Shown here: piece after piece, positions 11,732 to 22,689 of the stretch | Layout: each line of letters starts with the position of its first letter | How positions within the stretch are numbered: position 1 is the first letter of the stretch | NCBI RefSeq assembly: GCF_008728515.1 | Contig: NC_044976.1 | Span: forward strand, 212,723,467-212,787,466 | Source: Papio anubis | Lineage: Eukaryota > Chordata > Mammalia > Primates > Cercopithecidae | Length of the DNA: 64,000 bases | Reading direction: 5' to 3' | Notes under the pieces: generated by a model | What the model saw: only the letters and a program-made list of their open reading frames with translations | Databases searched by the model: none | Told to the model about the DNA's origin: nothing | Made by a program: the position numbers and the translations under genes

Positions 11732-12999
11732 ATGAATTAATTATTTTTTATGATTCCCTTTTGCTTTTTTTGTTATTGGTCTGAAAAAAAATCTTTAGTA
11801 CCAGTATTCACTTAATTGCTCACTTCAGAAACCCAGGATTGTTTTTGGTGTATTTTTCTCCCCTATATCTATTCTGTCATAAAATTCTGTCAGTTTTTCT
11901 CTTAAATATCTCTGTACTAAATCCTTTCTTTTTAATTCCTACTGCTTGATTGCTTTTGTTCATGTGCTTATCTCTTACCTATGTATTTGTAATTACTGGT
12001 TTCCCTTTCTTCACACTTCAATTATGATTTAAGACTCAATTCTGATAAAAAGTTTTCAGTGGCCCTCCAGTGTTTCTTCTAGGGGGAAAGTACAGGAGAC
12101 ATGTGTACCAAATAAAAGTCTTGATATTTTTATTGTTCTTGTGGCCCACCTTTACCTACTTTACCCATTTCCAACCATCCCCCCACCTCGCATTTTACAT
12201 TCTAGTGATACTGATCGACTTACTGTTCAAACATATAGCATGGTTCCTTCAGCCTCTGTGCCTTCTGCTCTACTGGAAATTATCCTTCACGACTTAACAT
12301 TTCCTCTGTGAGGCCTTCTTTACTTCTCTTTGGCTGAATTAGGAGTTCCTGCCTCTCTAAATTTTTCAATTTCCATATACTTCACTAGAGCAATTTATGA
12401 ACAGTTGACCCTTGAATAATATGGGTTTGTATTGTGTGGATTCACTTATATGTGTATTTTTTTCAAGAAATATATCAGAAATTTTTTTGAGATTTGTGGC
12501 AGTTTGAAAAAACTTGCAGATGAACCAGGTAGCCTAGAAATATGAAAAAATTAAGAAAGAGGTATGTCATAAATGAATAAAATATATGTAGCTAATAGTC
12601 TATTTTATCATCTACTACCATAAAATATACACAAATCTATTATAGAAAGTTAAAATTTATCAAAACCTATGAACACTATCACTTACAGACTGTACATGGA
12701 GTCATTCTCAGTCAGGAGGAATGCAAAAAAACATAAAGATGCAGTATTAAATTATAACAGCATAAAGTTAAATGTAGCACATACTGTACTACTATAATTT
12801 CATAACCATCTCCTATTGCTATTGTGGTGAGTTCAGGTGTTTCAATTGTCTGCTTAAAATACCATGTGACACTAGTTATCTCTGTGTAAACAGTTTGTCT
12901 CTTCAGCAAATTGCATATTACAGTAAAAAGTGATCTCTTGGCAGTTCTCGTGTAGTTTTCTTCATGTTTAGTGTGATACTGTAAACCTTGAATAACACC

Positions 13000-15143
13000 A
13001 TGAGGCCCATGCAAAGTGCCACTAGTGATGCTGGAAGCGCTCCCAAGAAGCAATGTCATGACATTACAGGAAAAAGTTACATTGCTTGATACGTTCCATA
13101 GATTGAAGTCAGCAGCTGTGGTTGCCCCATTTCTAGATAAACTAATCCAATATGAGGACCATTGTACAAAAAGAAAAGAAAATTTGTGAAACCATCACTA
13201 CAGCCGTGCCAACACGCACAAAAACTTTATACTTTTGCCCAATGCCTTTTTATCTGTCATGGAAAATGCAAGTTTTATGTGGGTACAGGATTTCTAAAGA
13301 AAAGCATACCTGTAGACTCTAATATAATTTGAGAAGAAAAAAGAAGTCATTTTATGACAACTTAAAAAAATAAGGAAAGTGAAGGATGTAAAGCTGGAGA
13401 ATTTAACACCAGCAAAGGATGGTTTGATAATTTTAGAAAGAGATTTGGCTTTAAAAATGTCAAGATAACAAGAGAAGCAGCTTCTGTTGACCAAGAGGCA
13501 GCAGACAAGTTTCAAGATGCCATTATGAAAATTATTTAGGAGAGGCTGGGTGTGGTGGCTCACTCTTGTAATTCCAGCACTTTGGGAGGCTGAGGTGGGC
13601 AGATCACCTGAGGTCAGGAGTTCAAGACCAGCCTGGCCAACATGCAGAAACCCTGTCCCTACTGAAAATACAAAAATTAGCTAGGCATGGTATCATGTGC
13701 CTGTAATCCCAGCTTCTCGGGAGGCTGAGGCACGAGAATCACTTGAACCCAGGAGGTGGAGGTTGCAGTGAGCCAGGATCGCACCAATGCATTCGAGCTT
13801 GGGTGACAGAGTGAGACTCTGTCTCAAAAAAAAAAAAAAAAAAAAAAGGAAGAAAATTATTTAGGAGAAATGGTATCTACCTGAATAGGTTTTTAATGCA
13901 GATGTAAGTGCTCTATTCTGGGGGGGAAAAAATGTCACAAAGGACTTTTATTAGTATGGAAGAGAAGTGAGCACCAGGATTTGATGCAGGAAGGGATAAG
14001 CTAAGTCTATTGTTTTGTAAAATGTACTCAGGTTTATGATCAGGACTGCCCTTATCTACAGAGCTCCTAACTCATGAGACTTGAAGGGAAAAGATAAACA
14101 CCAACTGTTAGTCTTTTGGTTGTGCCACAAGAAGGCCTGGACAATGAGAAACCTTTTTCTACACTGGTTCCATTGATACTTTGTCCCTGAAGTTAGGAAG
14201 TACCTTGCCAGTAAGAGACTGCCTTTTAAAGTTTCTTGATATTGTACAATGACTCTGGCCACCCAGAACCCCATGAGTTCAACACTAAAGGCATCAAAGT
14301 GGTCTCCTTGCCTGCAAACACGGTGTCTCTAATTCAGCCTCAAGATCCAGGGAGTCATAAGGATCTTTAAGGCTCATTACACACGGATACTCTATGGAAA
14401 GGATTTTCAACGCAATGGAAGGGAACCCCAGTAGCAAGAACATCATGAAAGTGTGAGAGGATTACAGCATTGAAAATGCCATCATTGTTATAGAAAAAGC
14501 CATGAAAGTCATCAAACCCATAACAATGAATTCCTGCTGGAGAAAACTTTGTCCAAATGTGGTGCATGACTTTACAAGATTTACAGCAGTCAGTCAAGAA
14601 AATCATGAAAGAGATTGTGGATGTGGTGGAAAAGGTTGGGAGTGAAGGGTTTCAAGATAGGGATCTTGGAGAAATTTGAGAGCTAATAGACACCACACAA
14701 AGGAATTAACAGAAGATGACTTGATGGAGATGAGTGCTTCTGAACCAGTGCCAGAAAATGAGGAAGAAGACGTAGAAGAAGCAGTGCCAGAAAGCAAATT
14801 GACATGAGATAATCTGGCAGAAGGGTTCTGATTATTCAAGACTGTTTTTGACTTCTTTTATGACATGGACCCTTCTATGATATAGGCACTGGAATGAGCA
14901 AATGGAAGAAGGGTTGATATTGTGTAGAAACAATTTTGGAGAAAAAGAAAGAGCATAACAAAGTGAGATAGAAATTACCATGTGTTTCCATAAAATTAAG
15001 TTCACCTGCCTCTCCTGCCTTCCCTCCCAACTCCTCCATCCCCGAGAAGACGAGACCACCCCGTCCTTTTCCTCCTCCAACTCGGCCTACTCTGTGAAGA
15101 TGGTAGGGTGAAGGCCTTTATGATGATCCACCTCCACTTAATG
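13000..15143 (+). pseudogene. Degenerate Tigger1 transposase
   Basis: This is a pogo/Tc1-mariner superfamily transposase remnant. Recognisable from the sequence are the DNA-binding N-terminal part (about 13050-13200), a CENP-B-like helix-turn-helix section (about 13290-13540), the split catalytic core (13860-14420) and the acidic tail (about 14690-14800). A frameshift occurs soon after the start and several in-frame stops follow, for example after the GEI-like stretch near 14677. No product is expected. Minus-strand open frames across this interval are shadows. Confidence 0.88.
13544..13851 (+). mobile_element. Alu inside Tigger1
   Basis: Sense full-length Alu with a 17-bp target duplication, gaaaattatttaggaga, at 13527-13543 and 13852-13868, inside the transposase remnant. 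Confidence 0.96.
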
Positions 15144-15336
15144 AAGAAAATACCACTTTCTTTGCCTTCTGATTTTCCTAATAACATTATCTTTTCTCTA
15201 GATTACTTTCTTGTAATAATACAGTATATAATACACATAGCACACAAAATATGTGTTGTTTATATTATTGGTAAGTCTTCTAGTCAATAGTAGGCTATTA
15301 GTAATTAAGTTTTGGGGGAGTCAAAGTTATACATGG

Positions 15337-15635
15337 GGCCAGGCTCAGGGTCTCATGCCTGTAACCCCAGCACTTTGGGAAGCTGAGGCGGGCAGATCAC
15401 TTGAGCCCAGGGGTTTGAGACCAGCCTGGCCAACATGGTGAAACCCCATCTCTACTAAAAATACAAAAATTAGCCAGGCATGGTGGCATACACCTGTAAT
15501 CCCAGCTACTTGGGTGGCTGAGGCACAAGAATAGCTTCAATCCAGCATGTGGAGGTTGCAGTGAGCCGAGATTATGCCACTGCACTCCAGCCTTGGCGAC
15601 AGAGTGAGACTCTGTCTCAAAAAAAAAAAAAAAAA
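15337..15635 (+). mobile_element. Alu inside Tigger1
   Basis: Sense full-length Alu with target duplication ttatacatgg at 15327-15336 and 15640-15649, inserted near the right end of Tigger1. Confidence 0.95.
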
Positions 15636-16208
15636 GAAATTATACATGGATTTCCAACTGTACAGGGGTCAATGCCCCAACCTCCATGTTATTTAAGGGT
15701 CAACTGTAATTGAAATTCTTCATTTTTCTATTCCTTTCTGGGATATTTTATAAGTTCCTTGAAGTCCAAGCCACCGTCATCTTAGATACACAATAAATAT
15801 TTGTTGAATGAAAGAATAACCGGATACCAAGAGGCTTGTAGGAGTTAGTCTATCATCATGTGATTTAGAACTTTACTTTTGATCATTCATCTAGCACATA
15901 TTTATTGTATGTCAAATATTCAACAGCCACAATGAAGGAGTCTAATAAGATCTGATCTTTGCCCTAATGGACCTTATGGGTTACAACTGTTTTTTTCCCA
16001 GAGTCACACTTCTAGGGATAAGACCTGATATATGCAATTTTGAAAGAAAAAGAAAATCAATTTTATGACTCAGCAGTTCTTTGCAGGCATTCACACAATA
16101 AAAATAGAAAATTTGGGGTGGACTAGGAAAATATTTTCTAGGAAGACATGTTTCCCCCACCTTGGGTAAAAAGGAAAAATTGAACTTAATATTAAAAATT
16201 AAAGTTTA

Positions 16209-16612
16209 TGGGTGGGCACAGTGGCTCATACCTGTAATCCCAGCACTTTGGGAGGCCGAGGCTGGCAGATCATGAGGTCAGGAGATCGAGGCCATCCTGG
16301 CTAACACGGTGAAACCCTGTCTCTACTAAAGATACAAAAGAGCCTGTAATCCCAGCACTTTGGGAGGCCAAGACGGGTGGATCACGAGGTCAGGAGATCG
16401 AGACCATCCTGGCTAACACGGTGAAACCCCGTCTCTACTAAAAATACCAAAAACTAGCCGGGCGAGGTGGCGGGCGCCTGTAGTCCCAGCTACTCGGGAG
16501 GCTGAGGCAGGAGAATGGCATGAACCCGGGAGGCGGAGCTTGCAGTGAGCCGAGATTGCACCACTGCACTCCAGCCTGAGCAACAGAGTGAAACTCCATC
16601 TCAAAAAAAAAA
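16209..16612 (+). mobile_element. Three-armed Alu (left-left-right)
   Basis: A left arm (about 16209-16339) runs to ctctactaaagatacaaaag and is joined to a second left arm starting at cctgtaatccc, followed by a normal right arm and A tail. The whole unit, about 404 bp, is flanked by one target duplication, attaaagttta, at 16198-16208 and 16613-16623. It lies 65 bp before exon 7. Confidence 0.9.
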
Positions 16613-16677
16613 ATTAAAGTTTACTTATAAAACACAGGACATGGAGAAAAATATGCTTTTATTTTTCTTTTCTATAG

Positions 16678-16742
16678 GAGAAGCTAAAACTTACTTATGA
16701 GGAAAAGTACAAAATTCAGGAATCCCAACTGAAGTTTTTGAG
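16678..16742 (+). CDS. SDCCAG8: SDCCAG8 exon 7 (short coding exon)
   Basis: The acceptor is ttttctatag and the donor is AG followed by gtaaag. The exon is 65 nt, phase 0 in and phase 2 out, encoding EKLKLTYEEKYKIQESQLKF and then L plus a split Arg codon. It opens the continuous coiled-coil part of the protein: the Leu/Tyr/Ile spacing fits heptads and there is no Pro or Gly. Its last base corresponds to human c.740, which fits the published name of a deep-intronic variant, c.740+356C>T, in the following intron. Because 65 is not a multiple of three, skipping exon 7 alone shifts the frame. Three residues differ from remembered human sequence (C to Y, E to K, E to Q), a lot for 22 codons. Confidence 0.95.
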
Positions 16743-16991
16743 GTAAAGTGAAATCTTCCATTTATAGTCATACCAAAAGCATAATGATCTTAAAATATAT
16801 TTGAATGTTTGCTGAACTTCTAGTTTTAGTCATTATCAAACTTACTTGCTGACATTTTATATATAATTTAAAAACTTTCCTCAGATTATTAAAGGATAAA
16901 ATGGCCTAAAATTGGGTTATTTTTCAAATCACATTCCTATTTCTTCATCAGTTGTAAAATACTTGTGTTTTCTCAGAAAAATAAGAATCGT

Positions 16992-17276
16992 GGCTGGGCG
17001 TGGTGGCTCACGCCCGTAATCCCAGCACTTTGGGAGGCCGAGGCAGACGAATCATGAATTCAAGAGATTGAGACCATCCTGGCTAACATGGTGAAACCTT
17101 GTCTCTACTAAAAATACAAAAATTATCTGGGCGTGGTGGCACACACCTGTAGTCCCAGCTACCTGGGAGGCTGAGGCAGGAGAATTGCTTAAACCCGGGA
17201 TCACTTGAACCAGGAGGTTGCAGTGAGCTGAGACCGTGCCACTGCATTCCAGCCTGGTGACACAGTGAGACTGTAT

Positions 17277-17309
<33 letters not shown>
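16992..17309 (+). mobile_element. Alu with long A tail
   Basis: Sense Alu with a duplicated phrase in the right arm (two versions of the gctt/actt-gaacc segment near 17187-17215) and an uninterrupted A tail of about 31 nt. The flanking duplication is aagaatc. Confidence 0.93.
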
Positions 17310-17311
<2 letters not shown>

Positions 17312-17798
17312 ATCACTAACTCACTAACTGCTCTTATAGAAATTATGATATTCAAGTAAAATAATAATGAAAAGAAAGCACTTTAGTTTTCAAATTATTA
17401 GTATTTTTCTCTGTAGATAGTCTTCATCTAATTTTAAAATTGTAATGATAATATAATAGTTTGAGTATTTGTATGCGTCATGAATTTGAGTGTATATGAT
17501 GAATCTTCACATAGTTTTTATAGAATCTATTTATTAGAGATCCCAGTAAGACCTATATATTACAGATTAACCATTAGTGATTTACATATAATGAGTAGAA
17601 AAAGACAGCAGGAATTAATGTTTTTGTTGTTAAAGATTATTTTTAAATAGTGGTAATGAAGTATTTTTAAATCAAATAAACTTTCAAATACTGTTTATCA
17701 TTTTATTTTAATAAGTCCAATTTGAAATAAATTTTAAAATCTTCCAGGCCATATCTATCTAGAGACATAACTAGAGTAATACTAAGAGCCAGAACTCA

Positions 17799-18094
17799 GC
17801 CGGTTGCAGTGGCTCATGCATGTAATCCCAGCACTTTGGGAAGCCAAGGCGGGTGGATCATTTGAGGTCAAGAGTTCGAGACCAGCCTGGCCGATATGGT
17901 GAAACCCTGTCTCTACTAAAAATATAAAAATTAGCTGGGTGTGGTGGCACACACCTGTAGTCCCAGCTACTTAGCAGGCTGAGGCAGGATCACATGACCC
18001 CAGGAGGTGGAGGTTGCAGTCAGCTAAGACCACGCCACTGCACTCCAGCCTGGGTAACAGAGGGATACTCCATCTAAAAAAAAAAAAAAAAAAA
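17799..18094 (+). mobile_element. Alu
   Basis: Sense full-length Alu with a 12-bp target duplication, agccagaactca, at 17787-17798 and 18095-18106. Confidence 0.95.
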
Positions 18095-19980
18095 AGCCAG
18101 AACTCATAGCTTTCATTGAACATGCTTGTTTATTTTTTAAATATTCTTATGTTTTTCATAGATTACCCTGATTAGTTTTAGGATTTCTCTAGAGATTTCG
18201 ACTTTTTGTTTTTACAAAGAAACATAACATTTAAAAATTACTCTAATTTTTGCTTTCTTGCTTTTTGTCCTACTTTATTTTATTTTGATTTTTTTTATGA
18301 CTTGATTCTTCAGTTTTTAAAGTGATATGTTTCTAGATCATTGTACTTAGGGGAATGTGACTTATTTTGTCTCATTCAGAATCCAGATATTTCATCTTTA
18401 ATTACATTAAAATACCGACTTGCAATGAACTAGACTTTGTTCTCTGAATCCTTCTGTTTCTTCCTTTTCTTTTACTATAATTTAAGATTCTTTAAAGAGG
18501 CATTTTCTTAAATAAAATCAGTCTTCTTTTCAACTTTCTCTTTTGCCATTGCCAGTAACCAAATCTACTTGAGTGTTTTGAGTTTGGACCTGACCGAAAT
18601 TAGTAATGGGGACCCTTTGACTTTGGAATGTGCTTCCCAAGTTCTTTTTATAAAGCCTTTGAAAGTCAGACATTCTCTACATGGTATTGAAAAAGAAAAC
18701 TTACCACGTTGGTGTTATTATTTTGGGGATAGGGTAGAAGCGGCTCCTTTTTTCCCCTCAACTTTGGAATGCCATTAGATTAGCTTTTTTTTTTTTAACC
18801 CTTAGATTGCCTGTGGGTCTTTTCTGCCTCTCCTGGGTTGCTTGACAACCCCCGAAATCTCAACAATTGTCTGACAGCCAGGCTGTTGACTTCTTCTCTG
18901 TGACAGGGAGCCAGTTATGATGGCCATAGCCCCTGAGCATGGAGACTCTGACAATGACAGTAGGGAGTAGACAGAGATGGAGATAAAGTTCCTGCCTTCA
19001 GTAGTCTCATTTTTCAGCTCGTAAGTTTTTTTTTTTTTTTTTTTTTAATAAAAATAATAAAAAAAACAACAACAATGGTACAAAAGAGCCACCTAGGCAA
19101 GGAAGCTTAGTCGCCAAGTTGACTTTAGCGCAACTTTACTAGGATAAGGTAGGAAAATACAACCCATGTACCAGTCATTTAATCCTTAAAAAGTCACCTT
19201 GAAGAAAACCTCATCCAGAGGTGAGCTGATAAAGTAAAAACAAACAAAAACTGCACCCACGCCCACACTCACACCTTCCCCCCACCCCCAGCCCTTTCTT
19301 TAGCAGCCTGTGTTTCCAGCTAATAGCTACTACCCCTGAAATCTTATGACTGGCAAGTTCTATGTAGCTTCCTTCTGTAACTTCCTTTCTTTTGAAACAG
19401 ATCTTTGTAGAAGTTTGTTGTTAGATAATTATCTATCTAATGTTTTCCTCCTGAAGAAAAATGGGCAGTAATAAACTCGTCAAGGATAAAAATCCATGTT
19501 TTCTTATGTGAACTTTTAAGGTACTCTAAAAATTTTAAGAGGTTAATGCTTGAAAGAGGTTATTTTCGTCACCTCAAGTATGTTGTCTTATATTACCCCA
19601 CCTCTTTTTTTAAGAAAAACTATTTGGGATTTATATTTGGAGTTTTATTTTTGTTTTGTGGTTAGTATAGCATTAATGGAGGTTGGATCCTGGAACAAGA
19701 GAGCCAGTATTGGGCAGACTCTAATCTAATATTAAAATCTTACAAGAACCTGAGCTAATTATTTAATATATTCAAATCTCATCATATTCAATGTGTCAAT
19801 TACGATCACCACACCAAAAGTTTCAGGGTCATGGTAAAAATTAATAAGGTATTGGATGTAAACTAAAGCATCAGGTGAATGCCCATAAATGATAGTAGTA
19901 GTTAACATTATGATGATTCATTTTAAAGTCACGTAATTTTACCTGGCCATTTTCTAGAATTTTTTTCCCCCTCTTTTTAG

Positions 19981-20169
19981 GAAAGACTTAGCTGAATATC
20001 AGAAAACTTGTGAAGATCTTAAAGAGCAACTAAAGCATAAAGAGTTTCTTCTGGCTGCTAATACTTCCAACCGGGTTGCTGGTCTTTGTTTGAAATGTGC
20101 TCAGCACGAAGCTGTTCTTTCCCAGACCCATAATAACGTTCACATGCAGACCATTGAAAGACTGATGAA
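19981..20169 (+). CDS. SDCCAG8: SDCCAG8 exon 8 (coiled coil with CxxC-H motif)
   Basis: The acceptor is the pyrimidine-rich ccctctttttag and the donor is AA followed by gtaagt. The exon is 189 nt, phase 2-2, so skipping it is frame-neutral. It completes the Arg codon from exon 7, then reads KDLAEYQKTCEDLKEQLKH and continues to ...MQTIERLMK, whose last Lys codon is finished by exon 9. The first two thirds is charged coiled coil. The middle carries CLKCAQH, a Cys-x2-Cys-x2-His cluster unusual for a coiled coil, followed by further His residues. The exon corresponds to about human residues 247-310. Several substitutions relative to remembered human sequence fall here (N to K, R to K, C to S, G to A, T to N, V to M). 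Confidence 0.96.
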
Positions 20170-20859
20170 GTAAGTATGCTTCTACATACGGAATCTTTGG
20201 CAATATGGAAAATTCTGCCTTTAAAGGAGCATTGTGTTATTTTAGCCCTATGCTAAATCACATGTGATTATTGTTAATCTTCAAATACAATGGATTTTAA
20301 AAGGTTCCTTCATTGTAGCTTCCTTGAAGACAAATGGGTAGGTTCTGCCTTGTCACCATGTCGCTTTGAACAGAAACCCTGTCACTTTGAACAGATAATA
20401 GTATCTCTTGGTTTCAGTCCATCTTCAAGTGAGAGAATTGAACCTAGACAGTCTTTACAATTCTGTCCGGTTCTGTGAATCTATAATTACAAATCTAATA
20501 CTATTCTTAACGAAAGTGAGTGTAATAGAAATTCCTTTGGTTTTGCCATATCTTGAATTTTTCTGCTGTACTTCAGATGGAATGAGTTATTACCACGTCT
20601 TTCTCGTGTGTCTGTTGTAAGGAATATTATGAGGACCCACTGTGTCCCACTATTGATATTTGAGGGTTAACTGAGAACAAGTTACAGATGACCTTTTGTG
20701 TTGTCAAAGTTTTCATCTAAGCGGAGTGAAACAATTCTCTGTGTACATCTGTTTTGTTCTGTTTTCACTGTTCCAGAGGGAACCTTTTCCTGTGAAAATT
20801 GTATTCAGTGGAAATTGAGAATTATTATGTAATGTGGAACCCAGTGGCAGTTTATAGTG

Positions 20860-21140
20860 TATGTTCTTCTATGCCCCCTACTTTTCTATGTGCTCAATGT
20901 CATCTCTCTCTGTCTGCTCTGCTCACTTAAATAACCCCAGATCACTTCCTTTTAGAAGAAGTCTCTCACCAGCCCTGCCCCATTTTGTCCTCAACTGACT
21001 TAGGTTCCTTTCTTCTGTGATTTTATAATATATCGTGTACACCTGGAGGCAGCAATTGTGTTTTGTTTATTTCCATAGCCTTTGTTCCTAGCAGAGTGTC
21101 TGGCTGGCAGTAGGCACCCAGTAAATGTTCGCTGTTCATG
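20860..21140 (+). repeat. L2 LINE 3' end
   Basis: Sense L2: a diverged body followed by tagcagagtgtctggctggc and aggcacccagtaaatgttcg, the usual L2 terminal phrase. Confidence 0.65.
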
Positions 21141-21377
21141 TGACAAGGTATTTTGGCATTGACTACTCCACAGTCAGAGATCCTCCCGCTGGAACTGCTG
21201 TGGAGAGGTGGCATGACTGTGGTCATTAAGGTCAGACCGATTTTGCTCCATGTCCTGACCTTCAACAAATTACTTTTCTTCTCTGAGCCTGGAGTCTTCT
21301 GTTGTTTGGAGGAATAATACCTGCTTCTTGAGATTTAAGATCTTTTTGGGATTTTTACTAAGGCAGGTTAGCCTGTG

Positions 21378-21605
21378 ACCAGAAGTACTGCTTTTGAAAC
21401 TGACTGCTTGGGTTCATATTCTGATTCTACTGCCAACTCACCATGGAACCTTGCAAAAGTTACTTAGCCTTTTTGTGCCTCAATTTTCTCATTTTTAAAA
21501 TGGTGACGTAAGTACCTAACTCATAGAGTTACCTTGAGGGGTCACTAGAGAAAACCTATGTAGTGCTTAAAACACTTCCTGACATATAGTAAGTGCTCAA
21601 TAAAT
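21378..21605 (+). repeat. MIR
   Basis: Sense MIR: gcttgggttcatattctgat, then aagttacttagcctttttgt, ctcatttttaaaatggtgac, and the 3' end agtaagtgctcaataaatat. Confidence 0.9.
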
Positions 21606-21710
21606 ATTAAAACCATTCTGTACCTTCCATACTCCCAAGAATGATCAATATGTCTTGTAGCTGTGGTTTCCACACATGGCTAACCCCCTGGGGTCGGGGG
21701 CAGGTTGCTG

Positions 21711-22001
21711 TTGATTTTGAGTTGGGGTCTCACTCTGTTGCCACGGCTGGAATATAATGGCACGATCGTAGCTCACTGCAACTTTGAACTTCTGTGCTCA
21801 AGTGATCCTCCTGCCTTGGCCTCCTGGGTAACTGCAGACATGTGCCGCCATACCCAGCTAATTAAATTTTTTTTTTTTTTTGGTAGAGATGGAGTCTCAC
21901 TATGTTGCCCAGGCTGTTCTTGAACTCCTGGCTTCAAGTGATCCTCCCACCTCAATTTCCCAAAGTATTGGGATTATAGGCATAAGCCACCACACCTGAC
22001 C
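21711..22001 (-). mobile_element. Alu (AluJ-like, old)
   Basis: Antisense, strongly diverged Alu: ttggggtctcactctgttgc through cataagccaccacacctgac. An A/T tract sits between the arms. Confidence 0.9.
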
Positions 22002-22053
22002 TAACCTACTGATTGTTATATGAACAGAATTTCCAGTGTGGACTGACTGGTAG

Positions 22054-22369
22054 CTTTTTTGTTTGTTTGTTCGTTTGGTTTTTGTTTTTTTTGAGACAGT
22101 CTCTCTCTGTTGCCAGGCTGGAGTACAGTGGTGCAATCTTGGCTGTCTGCAACCTCTGTTTCTTGGGTTCAAGTGATTTTCCTGCCTCAGCCTCCCAAGT
22201 AGCTGAGACTATAGGCACCCACCACCATGCCTGGCTGATTTTTGTATTTTTAGTAAAGACAGGGTTTCACCATGTTGGCCAGGATGGTCTCGATCTCTTG
22301 ACCTCGTGATTCGTCTGCCTCGACCTCCCAAAGTGCTGGAATTACACGTGTGAGCCACCACGCCTGACC
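22054..22369 (-). mobile_element. Alu
   Basis: Antisense full-length Alu with a tail turned into (gttt)n, inserted about 50 bp from the preceding Alu. Confidence 0.93.
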
Positions 22370-22514
22370 CGACCAGTAGTTTTTATGATCTATTACTGCT
22401 TGGTTCTGTTTTTGTTCAGTATTTTAAGTATTAAATATGTTGTTAATTTATTCATATATGCTCAATATAACTATTAAATATGTATTAACTATTTTCAGAT
22501 ACAACTAACAAATG

Positions 22515-22665
22515 TAGTAAACATTTATTGTATGTCAAGGACTGTGCTAGGCAATTTAAGAACATAATTTTTAAAAATCTTAAAGCATTCATGAGGTAGA
22601 TATTATTACCCTCGTTTTAAAGGTAGGGAAATTGGGGTTCATAGAAGTTAAAAATTTGCCTGTTT
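22515..22665 (-). repeat. MIR fragment
   Basis: Reversed MIR: acatttattgtatgtcaagg, actgtgctaggcaatttaag, gaggtagatattattaccct. Confidence 0.75.
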
Positions 22666-22689
22666 ATATTTGAAAAACAAGAACAGAAC

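Larger units (their letters stand above)
8510..11820 (-). mobile_element. Long antisense L1 (L1M/L1P type) with four nested Alus
   Basis: The plus strand reads as reversed L1 ORF2 to 3' end sequence (for example tagattcatccatgttgtcg, aagccctttgtcagtatatg, tccaatctgacaatatttgc). ORF2 is broken by many stops and frame breaks. Alus at 9584-9889, 9890-10192, 10974-11279 and 11449-11731 interrupt it; sequence on either side of each rejoins into one L1. The right edge is uncertain. Confidence 0.8.
12402..15706 (+). mobile_element. Tigger1 DNA transposon (full span, inactive)
   Basis: The terminal inverted repeats are visible: it begins CAGTTGACCCTTGAATAATA and ends with the reverse complement, AAGGGTCAACTG. 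A TA follows the right end; the left TA appears mutated. Inside is a degenerate pogo-like transposase region, running sense from about 13000 to about 15140. It still shows the helix-turn-helix start and the acidic C-terminal stretch but has frameshifts and stops. Two Alus (13544-13851, 15337-15635) sit inside it. The family is ancient and inactive in primates; its relatives gave rise to TIGD genes. Confidence 0.92.
12050..15830 (+). repeat. L2 LINE fragment split by Tigger1
   Basis: Before 12402 and after 15706 the sequence reads as one diverged L2 3' end, finishing with cacaataaatatttgttgaa near 15790. The DNA transposon therefore landed inside this L2. Confidence 0.6.
5169..16677 (+). other. 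SDCCAG8 intron 6
   Basis: This 11.5-kb intron is nearly all repeat: L1M (about 5215-6290), L2 pieces (7030-7800, 8220-8500), a long antisense L1 (8510-11820) peppered with Alus, an L2 split by a Tigger1 transposon (12050-15830), and a three-armed Alu just before exon 7. Stretches 6300-7030 and 15990-16195 show no repeat or gene I can name; the small minus-strand open frames at 6309-6668 and 6713-6952 have no recognisable protein. Confidence 0.85.
16743..19980 (+). other. SDCCAG8 intron 7
   Basis: It holds Alus at 16992-17309 and 17799-18095. The stretch 18107-19980 has no repeat I can name apart from T/A tracts (18787-18797, 19027-19047). The open frame at 18569-18778 has no recognisable protein. 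The human deep-intronic disease variant c.740+356C>T belongs to this intron. Confidence 0.85.

Noticed and set aside
14056..15187. Minus-strand open frames between 14056 and 15187
   Set aside because: They are shadows of the sense Tigger1 transposase remnant.
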